A stretch of 64,000 nt of DNA from JAHEDT01 sp963825615 (lineage in GTDB: Bacteria > Desulfobacterota > Desulfuromonadia > Desulfuromonadales > BM103), in assembly GCA_963825615.1 (NCBI GenBank), contig CAWGTV010000001.1:868001-932000 (forward strand). The letters run 5' to 3'. Position 1 is the stretch's first letter; every line of letters begins with the position of its first letter. Of this stretch, positions 24,964 to 37,315 are shown one piece after another. Below the pieces are notes generated by a model that saw only the letters and a list, made by a program, of their open reading frames with translations, had not been told where the DNA came from and searched no databases. The translations under genes were made by a program, and so were the position numbers.

Positions 24964-25656
24964 CTAACCGCCACGCGCCTCCTGTTCCTGCCTGATCCGG
25001 TTGCTCAAAAGGTGTGCCTGGCGAGTCGGCTCCGGCAACCGGTAGCCACGGCTGCAGTTCAGGACGATGTCGCAGGCCGACTGGAGGTCGGTTTTGTGCC
25101 CCGGCGAAATATACAGCGGCCGCACACGATCCTTCGTTCTGACCACCCGACCGATATCCTCCCCGGCATCGCGCAGCGGCGTCCATGCCCCCCTTGCCAT
25201 GCGCGGTTCCGTACCCTCGCCGCAAAGGCGGCTTTTCGCGCAGCCGATCGTCGGCAGTTCGAGCCACAGGCCGAGGTGACTGGCCAGCCCCAACCGGCGC
25301 GGGTGGGCGATCCCCTGAGCATCGACCAGGACCACGTCGGGGATCGTCTCGAGTTTGCGAAAGGCCTGCAGGAGGATCGGCAACTCGCGGAATGAAAGCA
25401 AACCGGGAACGTAGGGGAAATCGATCTTACCGCTCGCCGTGACAGTCTCGAGAATGGCCATGGTGGCATAGTCAAGGACCACCACGGCCGCATGGAATTG
25501 CCCGCCGCTACGCCGGTAAGAGACATCGACCCCAGCAACGAGCTTTATCGACCCGGGAGTGGCATCATGCAGAGAAACCAGCACGGCCAGCTGGTGCTGC
25601 AACAGGACTGCATCCGCAGGCGATAAATTCCAACCATGCAGGGCATTGAATTTCAT
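24964..25656 (-). CDS. nfi: Endonuclease V (deoxyinosine 3'-endonuclease)
   Basis: Repair nuclease that nicks DNA near deoxyinosine. The 230-residue protein has the conserved VAGVDVSYRRSG motif (catalytic Asp in GVD, near 42-50), FPYVPGLLSFRELPILLQAF (Tyr wedge motif PYIPGxLxFRE), VVLVDAQGIAHPRRLGLASH with the second Asp and GxAHPRxxGLAxH, and GCAKSRLCGEG. The end is RxxDxxxR-like (TDLQSACDIVLNCSRGYRLP). Upstream of it, on the same strand, is the 2-hydroxyacid dehydrogenase gene. Confidence 0.93.
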   Translation of the reverse strand: MKFNALHGWNLSPADAVLLQHQLAVLVSLHDATPGSIKLVAGVDVSYRRSGGQFHAAVVVLDYATMAILETVTASGKIDFPYVPGLLSFRELPILLQAFRKLETIPDVVLVDAQGIAHPRRLGLASHLGLWLELPTIGCAKSRLCGEGTEPRMARGAWTPLRDAGEDIGRVVRTKDRVRPLYISPGHKTDLQSACDIVLNCSRGYRLPEPTRQAHLLSNRIRQEQEARGG

Positions 25657-25692
25657 CGGTCTTTACGTGTCCCTCGTCCCGCGTTCCTGACT

Positions 25693-26646
25693 TTAATTGA
25701 CCTGGTTCTGTGGATGCCCGTCAAGAAAAGCCCGGACATTGGCAACCATCGTATCCATCAAGCGCTGCCGTGCCGCAAGCGTGGCCCAAGCCAGGTGCGG
25801 AGTGATGAAACTGTTCGGGGCTTGCAGCAGCGGGTTGTCGGCCGGCGGCGGCTCTTTGGCCAGGACGTCCAGGCCGGCCCCGGCGATCTCGCCGTTCCGC
25901 AACGCTGCCGCCAGAGCGGCCTCATCGATCAATTGCCCCCGACCGGTATTGATCAGGTAAGCCGAATTTTTCATCATGGCCAGGCGTTCGGTGTTCATCA
26001 GCCTGTCCGTTTGCGGAGAGAGCGGACAGTGCAGGCTGACGACATCGGCTGCGGCGAGCAGCTCGTTGAGACCGACAAAAGAGATTTCGGCATTGGCCGA
26101 CTGACCGGGTGTGCGTGTATGCACCAGGACCCGCATGCCGAAGGCCACAGCAATACGCGCCACGGCGCGGCCGATGTCGCCGTAACCGACGATCCCGAAA
26201 ACCTTATCGGTCAGTTCAACCTGGGGTGTCTCCCAGAAGGAAAAATCCGGGCAGCGCGTCCAGGCGCCCTGCCGGACCCGCCCGTCGTGCCGGCCGACCC
26301 CACGAGCCAGTTCCAGCAGCAGGGCAAAGACATGCTGGGCCACTGACGGCGTGCTGTAAGCGGGGATATTGGTGACGACGATGCCGCGTTGACGGGCAGC
26401 GTCCAAGTCAATGATGTTGACGCCGGTGGCCGACACGCCGATGTAGCGCAAACCTGGCAAAGCAGCCAATTCAGTCGCTCCCAGCACCACCTTGTTGGGG
26501 ATCAGGATATCAGCCCCGGCCGCACGTGCAAGAGTCAGTTCTGCCGGAGTCCGGTCAAAGACGACCAGTTCGCCCAGGTCGGCCAGGCGGTCCCAGGAGA
26601 GGTCCCCCGGGTTGAGAGCATAACCATCGAGGACGACGATTTTCAT
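25693..26646 (-). CDS. D-2-hydroxyacid dehydrogenase
   Basis: A 317-residue NAD-dependent dehydrogenase of the D-isomer 2-hydroxyacid family, close in pattern to glycerate or hydroxypyruvate reductases. The nucleotide-binding glycine motif is VFGIVGYGDIGRAVARIAVA near 145; the active-site Arg is in LINTGRGQLIDEAAL near 235, and the catalytic His in FITPHLAWAT near 285. The substrate could be glycerate, hydroxypyruvate or another 2-keto acid. The start MKIVVLDGYALNPGDLSWDR is well defined. Confidence 0.9.
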   Translation of the reverse strand: MKIVVLDGYALNPGDLSWDRLADLGELVVFDRTPAELTLARAAGADILIPNKVVLGATELAALPGLRYIGVSATGVNIIDLDAARQRGIVVTNIPAYSTPSVAQHVFALLLELARGVGRHDGRVRQGAWTRCPDFSFWETPQVELTDKVFGIVGYGDIGRAVARIAVAFGMRVLVHTRTPGQSANAEISFVGLNELLAAADVVSLHCPLSPQTDRLMNTERLAMMKNSAYLINTGRGQLIDEAALAAALRNGEIAGAGLDVLAKEPPPADNPLLQAPNSFITPHLAWATLAARQRLMDTMVANVRAFLDGHPQNQVN

Positions 26647-26697
26647 GACGCGGGATCGCCATCGTCAAACACCAGTCCGGAACCATCCTGCATACGG

Positions 26698-27135
26698 TCA
26701 AGAGAGGCTTTGAGACCGGGTGGTGTGCTCTCGATCCGCTTCGGCCAGCGTCTTGCACATGGTCTGCAGAGCCGGCTGACCGCCCGCATTGGCAAGCACC
26801 AGGTGAGCCTTCATGAAAACATCTTCCAGTTCCACCGAGGCATAGATCGCTTCATCGAGGGACAGGGTGCCGGCCTGGGCATCGTGAAAGATCTCGTCGG
26901 CCCGGTCAAACACACCCTGCACTTCCAGGTCGGTCACGCCGCACTCTTTGATCCCGGCCATCTCCAACCGGTCAGCCGCCAGGCGAATCCGATGCGCATG
27001 GCACAATGCGTCATGCGGCATGTCCTGCCAGATCTCGCGCTGTTCAGCGCTGGCGTCGGGGTGATTCACAAGTTGCTGGTAGATTTCGCCAACCCGGTTT
27101 TCAATGTCGTTGCAGGTTTGCAGGATTGCTTTCAT
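26698..27135 (-). CDS. Probable ferritin-like/rubrerythrin-fold protein
   Basis: A 145-residue helical protein. The spacing of acidic and His residues suggests a ferritin-like four-helix bundle: IENRVGEIYQQLVNHPDA (helix 1 Glu), IWQDMPHDALCHAHRIRLAA (Glu/His helix 2), then EIFHDAQAGTLSLDEAIYAS and ELEDVFMKAHLVL. There is no rubredoxin domain. I do not see a precise family match, and a non-metal helical bundle remains possible. AGAGAGGCC precedes the ATG. It lies just upstream of the dehydrogenase gene on the same strand. Confidence 0.5.
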   Translation of the reverse strand: MKAILQTCNDIENRVGEIYQQLVNHPDASAEQREIWQDMPHDALCHAHRIRLAADRLEMAGIKECGVTDLEVQGVFDRADEIFHDAQAGTLSLDEAIYASVELEDVFMKAHLVLANAGGQPALQTMCKTLAEADREHTTRSQSLS

Positions 27136-27193
27136 TTTGGCCTCTCTGGTTCTAAAGCACCCGTCTACTCAGAGTGTTCTCCTCTGAGCGGAA

Positions 27194-27604
27194 TCAGCGG
27201 CAAAAGAGTATCATTTTTTTCAGACAAAAATTAATCACAAAGACCACAGCCGAAACTATAACTTTCGCGACCAGGTAATGGGTCTTGCCAAATTCAACAC
27301 ACGCCCACAAAAGAGCCTCATTTAGTAAGATACCAGCAATGCAGATCAGAACAAAGAGGCGAAACTCATGGGCAACACGGGTATAGCGACGATTCTGGAA
27401 GACCCAGTTTATACAGAGCAGGGACCCCAAAAGCATACCAACAGAGACCGCCGCCAGGTTAGACCACAGGTAGTTGATGCCGACGAGCTCTGTGAGGACA
27501 ATCAGGATCAGGAAATCAGTAAGAAAGGTCAGGCTACCGGCCCAGAGATAACGGAGGAATTCGGTGTTACTGGCGTAATGGAAAACTTTTTGTAGAGACG
27601 TCAT
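27194..27604 (-). CDS. GtrA family membrane protein
   Basis: A 136-residue protein with four hydrophobic segments, typical of GtrA/DPMS flippase-like proteins. Conserved points: FLRYLWAGSLTFLTDFLILI (first helix), INYLWSNLAAVSVGMLLGSL, NWVFQNRRY (the NxxWxF-type motif), and a final helix VFVINFCLKKMILF. It may translocate undecaprenyl-phosphate sugars across the inner membrane. No glycosyltransferase partner is adjacent. The start is uncertain; an alternative GTG lies four codons upstream, and neither has a clear ribosome site. Confidence 0.82.
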   Translation of the reverse strand: MTSLQKVFHYASNTEFLRYLWAGSLTFLTDFLILIVLTELVGINYLWSNLAAVSVGMLLGSLLCINWVFQNRRYTRVAHEFRLFVLICIAGILLNEALLWACVEFGKTHYLVAKVIVSAVVFVINFCLKKMILFCR

Positions 27605-27812
27605 CAACGACAGCACCGTGAATCGGGAGGCCCGAATTCATCCTTGAACAGCGGGGCTGCATAAGCTTTTGATCAGCCTGCGCAATGTATAACCGTCATG
27701 CGAAGGAACAAAGGTGTCCAGCGGTTTTGTGCTGGTTTTGCCAATCGGGTAAAAAGCAAGAGCCATCGATTGTGGTCGAAGGCTCTTGATTTCACAACAA
27801 GCTTTGCAAGGC

Positions 27813-30473
<2,661 letters not shown>

Positions 30474-30525
30474 CTTTGTTTCCTCCCAGTGAGATCGGTT
30501 TGAGATTGATATAAATAAAGTTTTT

Positions 30526-30541
30526 GCCGCTTTCTAGCGGC
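30526..30541. terminator. Short hairpin between ppdK and glyS
   Basis: GCCGCT (30526-30531) pairs with AGCGGC (30536-30541) around TTCT. It is flanked by T runs on the plus side and by the complement of AAAGTTTTT on the minus side. It lies about 50 bases before the ppdK start and may add to the glyS terminator. Weak on its own. Confidence 0.4.
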
Positions 30542-30549
30542 TCTTTTTA

Positions 30550-30586
30550 GTCAAAATAAAACCGCCGCTTAGTTTCCTAAGCGGCG
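30550..30586 (-). terminator. Rho-independent terminator of glyS
   Basis: A 10-bp stem CGCCGCTTAG (30563-30572) and CTAAGCGGCG (30577-30586) with a four-base loop, followed on the minus strand by TTTTATTTT. The stem includes the glyS stop codon. It separates the glyQ-glyS unit from ppdK. Confidence 0.85.
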
Positions 30587-32643
30587 ATCCGTGTGAAGTC
30601 AGCGATGTCAGCGAAGAGAGCGGCGACCTGGGTCAAGAGGGCCAACCGGTTGGTTCTGACCCGGTCGTTATCGGCCATGACCATGACGCCGTCGAAGAAG
30701 TCGTCGACCGGACCGCGCAGTCCGGCAATCGTCTGTAAGGCGCCGCTGTAGTCGCCCCTGTCGACCTGGTCAGCGACGGTCTGGCGGGTCGCGGCAACGG
30801 CAGCCGCCAGGGCGCGCTCGCAGTCCGCCTCGAACAGTTCTTCCTGGATCGGGCTATCGACGCCACCCTTGATGATGTTGCCGACGCGCTTGAAGGCAAC
30901 CGCCAGAGGCTCGAAGTCAGCTGCCCCCTTGAGGGTCGCCAGGGCCTCGACTCTCGCCACGGCGTCGCCGGGCTCATCGAAGCGTGCAGCCAGGACCGCA
31001 TCCACCAGGTCGGTGGCGAAGCCGCGGCCGGTCAGCATGTTCGCCAGGCGCAGGCGGATAAACTCCACCACCTCGGCCTCGACCTCACCGCGCGGCCGGG
31101 TCAGCTTGGCCTCCAGCAGAGAGAGGCTCTGCGCGACCAATGCGGGGATGCTGATCTGGTAGCCGCGATCGAGAATGATGTTGAGCACACCGATGGCGCT
31201 GCGGCGCAGGGCATAGGGGTCGGCGGAACCCGTCGGGACCAGGCCGACGCCGAAACAGCCGCAGATGGTGTCGATCTTGTCGGCAATGGAGACGAAGGCG
31301 CCAACATTGTCCGACGGCAAGGCGCCTCCGGCTTCGGTCGGCAGGTAATGCTCGAAGATAGCGATGGAAACACGCGCTTCCTCACCCTCAATGCGTGAGT
31401 ATTCACGGCCCATGATCCCCTGCAGCTCGGGGAATTCGTAAACCATCTTGGTCTCGAGGTCGCACTTGGCCAGCCGGGCGGCCCGCTCGGTCAGGTTGGC
31501 GGCGGCAGGCTCGAAACGCTCGGCCAGACCTTTGGCGATCCGCGCGAAGCGCTCAACCTTCTCGAAGCTGGTACCGAGCTTGGCCTGGTAGATCACCTGC
31601 TTGAGGGACTCAAGGTTGCTCGCAAGCGAAACCTTCTGGTCTTCTTCCCAGAAGAACATGGCGTCGGAGAGACGGGCGCGAATGACTTTCTCATTGCCCT
31701 TGACGACGACCTGCTCATCCTCCGGGCGGGTATTGGATACGGTGATGAACTTGTTGAGAAGCTTGCCGGCCGCATCTTCAATGGTGAAATAACGCTGATG
31801 CTCACGCATGGAAGTGACCAGCAGCTCACGGGGCAGCTGCAGGTATTTTTCCTCGAAGGTGCCGCAGAGCGGGGTCGGATCCTCGACCAGGTAGGTCACC
31901 TCTTCAAGAAGCCTTTCATCGATCGCCGCCTTGCCGCCCGCGGCCTGGCCGGTCGCCTCGACCTGGCGGCGAATGGTCGCCTTGCGCTCGTTCTGGTCGG
32001 CCGTGACGAAATGCTTGCGACAGCCTTCCAGCCAATCGGCCATTCCGGTCACGCTAAATTCCTGCGGTGCCATGAAGCGATGACCTCGGGACTTGTTGCC
32101 GCTGGCCAGGTTGCCATGGGTGAAGGGAACCACGCTGCCGCCGTAGAGGGCGACGATCCAGTGCATCGGCCGGGCGAAGCGGATATCCTGGTTTTCCCAG
32201 CGCATCGACTTCTTGAAGGTCAGTCCCCCCACCAGACGCGGCAGGATCTCGGTCAACAGCTGAGTTGTCGACCGCCCGGGCTCTTCCTTCTCGATAAACA
32301 GGTAATCGCCCTTGTCGGTGGTCACCAGCTGCAAAGCGCTGACATCGACACCCTGACCCCGGGCGAAACCGATCGCCGCCTTGGTCGGGTTGCCTTCGGT
32401 GTCATAGGCGATCTGCTTGGCCGGCCCCATCGCCTCGGTGCGCAGGGTCGGCTGGTCCTCGGCGACCGCACTCACCGACAGAGCCAGTCGGCGTGGCGTG
32501 GCAAAGGTTTTGATGTCACCGAACTCCAGGCGCGCAGCCTCGAGTTCCTTGCGGACCATGCGCTCCAGGTCGGCCATCGCCTTGGGCAGGAAACCCGCCG
32601 GAATCTCTTCGGTGCCTATTTCAAGGAAAATTTCCTTAGCCAT
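30577..32643 (-). CDS. glyS: Glycine--tRNA ligase beta subunit
   Basis: Beta subunit of the bacterial alpha2-beta2 glycyl-tRNA synthetase; it binds and helps charge tRNA(Gly). 688 residues, the normal size. N-terminal MAKEIFLEIGTEEIPAGFLP is the family signature, followed by FATPRRLALSV, IALYGGSVVPF, ISNTRPEDEQVVVKGNEKVI (SNTxP motif) and the C-terminal DALR-like anticodon-binding region ending VDDFFDGVMVMADNDRVRTN. Directly downstream of glyQ with a 121-base spacer containing low-complexity text. A strong terminator overlaps the stop. Confidence 0.97.
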   Translation of the reverse strand: MAKEIFLEIGTEEIPAGFLPKAMADLERMVRKELEAARLEFGDIKTFATPRRLALSVSAVAEDQPTLRTEAMGPAKQIAYDTEGNPTKAAIGFARGQGVDVSALQLVTTDKGDYLFIEKEEPGRSTTQLLTEILPRLVGGLTFKKSMRWENQDIRFARPMHWIVALYGGSVVPFTHGNLASGNKSRGHRFMAPQEFSVTGMADWLEGCRKHFVTADQNERKATIRRQVEATGQAAGGKAAIDERLLEEVTYLVEDPTPLCGTFEEKYLQLPRELLVTSMREHQRYFTIEDAAGKLLNKFITVSNTRPEDEQVVVKGNEKVIRARLSDAMFFWEEDQKVSLASNLESLKQVIYQAKLGTSFEKVERFARIAKGLAERFEPAAANLTERAARLAKCDLETKMVYEFPELQGIMGREYSRIEGEEARVSIAIFEHYLPTEAGGALPSDNVGAFVSIADKIDTICGCFGVGLVPTGSADPYALRRSAIGVLNIILDRGYQISIPALVAQSLSLLEAKLTRPRGEVEAEVVEFIRLRLANMLTGRGFATDLVDAVLAARFDEPGDAVARVEALATLKGAADFEPLAVAFKRVGNIIKGGVDSPIQEELFEADCERALAAAVAATRQTVADQVDRGDYSGALQTIAGLRGPVDDFFDGVMVMADNDRVRTNRLALLTQVAALFADIADFTRIAA

Positions 32644-32764
32644 GTAATGCTCCGTTATGAAAGGCTCAACGCCCGCTCACTTCGCTCGCACAAGTCGCAT
32701 GAAGAAAAGAAAGGCGCGATGTTTATGGTTTGATTTTTCTCACCTGCGCTTCGCGCCACACGCC

Positions 32765-33634
<870 letters not shown>

Positions 33635-33936
33635 AATACCTCCCAGGGCAAAAGGCCCGTCAGGTCCTTTAGGTCAAGTGATAATTATAACGCTCGTTCG
33701 CTTCGTTTACTCAAGACGCAGAGAAAAAAGCATGAGGGCTTGTAAAGACTTTAAAAAACTTCGCGTTCTACAGTTGATTTTTACGTCTTTGCGTTACGCT
33801 TTCATACCAGCATTTTAGCCAAAATAAACCGGCTTCAGGGAGTCTGAAAGCCGTATACTGTATACAGGCAACAGGCCTCGCATCTTATCTTTGAAACCTC
33901 GCTCTGTCAAGGCATTAACCCCGTAAAAACCCCACT
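33635..33936. other. Intergenic region before glyQ
   Basis: 302 bases without a gene between recO and glyQ. It carries spacer text (CTCAAGACGCAGAG, ACGTCTTTGCGTTACG) and a 10-bp perfect palindrome CTGTATACAG (33858-33867) inside GTATACTGTATAC. The palindrome could be an operator, but similar TGTATTCTG text occurs in unrelated gaps. No T-box or tRNA seen. Confidence 0.4.
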
Positions 33937-34710
33937 TTAAGAGTCGGCATCGCAAGGCTCCGGCGGGCTGAATCGCGTCAGCAGCTCGAGGCTCTTCAAA
34001 GGTCTGTGTAGGTGGCGCCGCAGGGCATCGCCGAGCAGCGCCTGCCCTTCCCTGCGCGATCGCGGGCCGAGTTTGAAGTCGGCAAAGCTGGTCAAAGGGG
34101 TCTGCAGGATCCTGCCGAAGGTGCCAAGCGTCAGGCGGTCGACCTTAATGCTGTCCCGGCCACCGTCACAGTCCGGGCAAAGGCTGCCATCGGCGGCCGC
34201 CGAGAAGCTGACCGGGCCGTTCGGCAGCGGACCGTTGCAGACGGCGCAATGAAGGAGGTGGGGGGTATAGCCGGCCACAGCCAGCATGCGGATTTCCATC
34301 AGCAGGCGCGCTTCGACAGAGTAGCCTGTGCTGTCAAGATGATCGAGAAAGGCTTGCAGCAACTGGAAGACCTCGACACCAACCCCCGACTCGTCGAAGA
34401 GCCCCTCGGTCAGTTCACACCCGTAACTGGCCAGGGACAAGGTTTCCAGATTGCGGCGCAACCCGGAGCGCAAGGTCACCAACTCGGCGTCACGTAGGCT
34501 GACCAGATCGCCGGAGCTGCGTTTGACCCAGTGCAATTGCACCTCGGCAAAGGGTTCGAACGCGGCACCGAAACGCTTGCGGCTCTTGCGGGCGGCGCGA
34601 GCAAAACCCTTGATCCGCCCGTGCTCGGGGGTCAGGAAGGTAACGATCCGGTCGGCTTCGCCGTAATCGGTATGGTGCAGGATGATGGCTGACGAAACCT
34701 GTGGGATCAT
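33937..34710 (-). CDS. recO: DNA repair protein RecO
   Basis: RecFOR pathway protein that helps load RecA on gapped DNA. 257 residues with the N-terminal OB-fold (ILHHTDYGEADRIVTFLTPE, GRIKGFARAARKSRKRFGAA) and a C-terminal zinc site of the form CAVCNGPLP...GSLCPDC near 178-198, as in many RecO proteins. It starts 16 bases after mgtE on the same strand. Intact. Confidence 0.94.
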   Translation of the reverse strand: MIPQVSSAIILHHTDYGEADRIVTFLTPEHGRIKGFARAARKSRKRFGAAFEPFAEVQLHWVKRSSGDLVSLRDAELVTLRSGLRRNLETLSLASYGCELTEGLFDESGVGVEVFQLLQAFLDHLDSTGYSVEARLLMEIRMLAVAGYTPHLLHCAVCNGPLPNGPVSFSAAADGSLCPDCDGGRDSIKVDRLTLGTFGRILQTPLTSFADFKLGPRSRREGQALLGDALRRHLHRPLKSLELLTRFSPPEPCDADS

Positions 34711-34725
34711 GGCACAGAGCGCGTT

Positions 34726-36081
34726 TCATCGCAAAAACGAGATGAACACCGTCGCCATGGCGAAATAGATGAGGATGCCGGTGATGTCGTTGGCGGTCTG
34801 CACGAAGGGCATGGAGGCGATGGCCGGGTCGATGCCGAGCTTCTTGAATGCCGTCGGGGCAACCACGCCCATAGATGAGGCGACTACCATGGCCACCACC
34901 ATGGCCAGGCCAACGACCAGGCCCAGGTATGGATTGGAGTGCCAGAGCCAGGCGACCAGGCCGACGGTTACACCGCAGACGCTGCCCATGATCAGGCCGA
35001 CCCGCACCTCCTTGAAAAAGACCTGGCGCAGCATGGTGAAATCGATCCGGCCGGTGGCAAAACCGCGCACCATGATGGTCGCCGACTGACCGCCGACGTT
35101 GCCGCCCATGCCGGTAATAACCGGGACAAAGGAAATCAGCGCGATCACCTCTTTGAGGGTCACCTTGAAGAGCCACATCAGGTAGCCGGTAATCACGCCG
35201 CCGAACAGGTTGACCAGCAGCCACGGCAGGCGCAGACGGGCGATCTTGAACGCCTCGTAGCCGTAGAGGAGCTCCTCCTCGCTGGCACCGGCCATCTTGT
35301 AGATATCCTCGGTGGCCTCCTGGCGCAGAACGTCGATGATATCATCGACGGTGATGATCCCCTTCAGGAGGTTCATCTCGTCGACGACCGGGACCGCGAG
35401 GATATTGTATTTCTCGACCATCCTGGCGACTTCTTCCTGGTCCATGTCGGTGCGCACGCTCAGGACATCGCGGATCATGATGTCCGATAGCTTTTTCGTC
35501 GGCGGGACCGTCAGCAGCTGCCGCAGGGAGAGCACCCCGACCAGCTGCCCGGTCTCGTTGACCACGTAAAGGTAGAAGACCATCTCCACGTCGCCGGCCT
35601 GCTGGATCGCCTCGATCGCCTCCTTGACGGTAAAGCTCTCGGCGAGGGCGAAGATCTCGGTCGACATGATACCGCCGGCCGAATCCTCGTCATATTGCAG
35701 CAGGTGCTCGATCTCTTCGGAGTCCTCATCCTGCATGATGTTGAGGATTTCTTCGGCCAGCTCTTCCGGCATGTTGCCGATGATGTCGGCGGCATCGTCC
35801 GAAGGCATCTCCTGGAGGACTTCGGTGATCGTCTCCTTGTCGAGCTGCTGGAGCAGCTGGGCGCCCGTGACATGATCGAGTTCCGCCAGGACGTACGCGC
35901 TCTTCTCCGCATCACCGATCAGGTTGAAGAGGATGCGCTGCTCCTTGAGATCGAGGTAGCGGAACAGGTGGGCGATATCAGCAGGGTGCGACTTGGCGAG
36001 GAGTTTCGCCAGGTTAGGAAAGGCCCCGCGCCGGATCAGCCGCCTGGTGGCATCAAGCAAAAGCTGTTGTTTCTGATCCAT
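34726..36081 (-). CDS. mgtE: Magnesium transporter MgtE
   Basis: Magnesium-gated Mg2+ channel of the inner membrane. 451 residues: N-terminal helical superhelix domain (about 1-130, with SHPADIAHLFRYLDLKEQRI), two CBS domains (about 130-255, including STEIFALAESFTVKEAIEAI and VVDEMNLLKGIITVDDIIDV), a plug helix, and five membrane helices with RLPWLLVNLFGGVITGYLMW, FVPVITGMGGNVGGQSATIM and GVVAPTAFKKLGIDPAIAS. I chose the ATG at 36081 with GAGG at good distance rather than an upstream GTG. Confidence 0.96.
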   Translation of the reverse strand: MDQKQQLLLDATRRLIRRGAFPNLAKLLAKSHPADIAHLFRYLDLKEQRILFNLIGDAEKSAYVLAELDHVTGAQLLQQLDKETITEVLQEMPSDDAADIIGNMPEELAEEILNIMQDEDSEEIEHLLQYDEDSAGGIMSTEIFALAESFTVKEAIEAIQQAGDVEMVFYLYVVNETGQLVGVLSLRQLLTVPPTKKLSDIMIRDVLSVRTDMDQEEVARMVEKYNILAVPVVDEMNLLKGIITVDDIIDVLRQEATEDIYKMAGASEEELLYGYEAFKIARLRLPWLLVNLFGGVITGYLMWLFKVTLKEVIALISFVPVITGMGGNVGGQSATIMVRGFATGRIDFTMLRQVFFKEVRVGLIMGSVCGVTVGLVAWLWHSNPYLGLVVGLAMVVAMVVASSMGVVAPTAFKKLGIDPAIASMPFVQTANDITGILIYFAMATVFISFLR

Positions 36082-36417
36082 AGGGAGCCTCACGTTGCGG
36101 ATTGGAGCGGGGTTAGGTAAAACTTGGTGAGTTTAGCACCCGGTCATGAGGGCTGTCAATGACAGCCGGGACGCGGAACGCGGGACGAGAAACGCGAAAT
36201 CCGAAATGATTAAGAACCTGTTCAAGTCTGAACGAGATCTTGTATAGCTGATCCATAAGCAACAGACGTGGCCGTCCTCCAAGGCTTGACAAAGTTTTCA
36301 TGATTTTGCATTCGCGTCCGCGTACCTCGTTCCGCATGCCCAAGAAAATTGACTTTCACAAAAGGCCAAGCTAGACTGATGGCATGCATCAGAACATCCC
36401 TCCGAAAGGCATCTCGC
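36082..36417. other. Intergenic region with GC-rich spacer repeats
   Basis: 336 bases between the divergent mgtE gene and the small membrane-protein gene. It contains GACGCGGAACGCGGGACGAG near 36169-36188 and its rough inverse near 36311-36336 (TTCGCGTCCGCGTACCTCG). No gene or RNA recognised. The repeat type recurs in other gaps of this window. Confidence 0.4.
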
Positions 36418-36675
36418 TTGGACATCGAAATCAACACCGCCCTGGTCAGCCTGCTGGCCTTTGCCATTCTGAGCAACATTCCCCTGGGTTACCTGCGCAT
36501 GGGCTCGCCCAAGTATTCGCTCCGCTGGTTCGTTTACATCCACCTCTCCGTCCCCTTTATCATCGGCCTGCGCATCAGCAACCATATCAGCTGGCAGATC
36601 ATCCCCTTTTCCATCGCCCTGGCCGTCGCCGGGCAGATGATCGGCAGCCGCATGTACCGCCGGAGACGCCTGTGA
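36418..36675 (+). CDS. Small membrane protein of unknown function
   Basis: About 85 residues from a TTG at 36418 (LDIEINTALVSLLAFAILSN), with three hydrophobic segments: around 6-22, 40-58 and 62-78. It ends in a basic tail, GSRMYRRRRL. GAAAGG sits about ten bases before the TTG; ATG starts at 36349 or 36382 would add a basic leader. Its TGA overlaps the GTG start of the dciA-like gene, so the two are coupled. I do not know the family's function. Confidence 0.65.
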   Translation: MDIEINTALVSLLAFAILSNIPLGYLRMGSPKYSLRWFVYIHLSVPFIIGLRISNHISWQIIPFSIALAVAGQMIGSRMYRRRRL

Positions 36676-37181
36676 GCAAACCCCGTCGGCCGAAAATGCG
36701 ACAGGCCGCCCGTGCCGGCGACCTGGTCGACAAGCTGCTCAAGGGCCTGGGCCTCGACGAGCGCCTGCAGCAGTACCGCGCCCTGATCGTCTGGGAAGAG
36801 GTGGTCGGTCCGCAGATCGCCGCCCGCACCCGCCCGGTCAGGATCCGCGACGGGGTTCTCGAAGTCAATGTCGACCAGCCCACCTGGATGCAGCAGCTGC
36901 AGCTGATGAAGCCGAAGATCCTCGCCCAGCTCAACGCCGAGCTCGGCAAGGCGACCATCAAGGACCTGTACCTGAAACGCGGCAAGGTCAATGTGCGTGC
37001 CGACAAACCGATGGATCAGCCGCCGGCCTGGCGCATGGTGCAGCTGGACGATGGGGAGAAGCAGCAGGTCGACGACCTGCTGACCGCAATCGAAGACCCT
37101 GAACTGCGCGAGGAGATGGGGAAGTTCCTGCAGAAGCAGATGAGGCTTTTGAAGGCTGATTCAGGAGGGAAACGATTGTAG
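36672..37181 (+). CDS. DciA family (DUF721) protein, probable helicase-loading factor
   Basis: A 169-residue DUF721 protein. DciA proteins load the replicative helicase in bacteria lacking DnaC/DnaI-type loaders. The DUF721 core is DKLLKGLGLDERLQQYRALI, VWEEVVGPQIAARTRPVRIR, then VLEVNVDQPTWMQQLQLMKP. A helical C-terminal segment (DDGEKQQVDDLLTAIEDPEL) follows. The GTG start overlaps the previous stop (GTGA). An upstream in-frame extension through the membrane-protein gene is a shadow. Confidence 0.85.
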   Translation: MSKPRRPKMRQAARAGDLVDKLLKGLGLDERLQQYRALIVWEEVVGPQIAARTRPVRIRDGVLEVNVDQPTWMQQLQLMKPKILAQLNAELGKATIKDLYLKRGKVNVRADKPMDQPPAWRMVQLDDGEKQQVDDLLTAIEDPELREEMGKFLQKQMRLLKADSGGKRL

Positions 37182-37315
37182 CCGACAAAGGCAACGAGAT
37201 ATTTTGTCTCCAGGTTTAAGCTTTTCTGTAACGTTTAAGGCGGCCGATCGGAGACAAAAACCAATGAGCGGCAGGACTAGTGGGGAGAATTCACCGCTGG
37301 GACAGAGTGTTACGT

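Noticed and set aside
33853..33867. LexA-type box GTATACTGTATAC before glyQ
   Set aside because: The 10-bp palindrome is real, but similar TGTATTCTG words fill other gaps, and glyQ is not a typical SOS gene. Kept only as a note in the intergenic entry.
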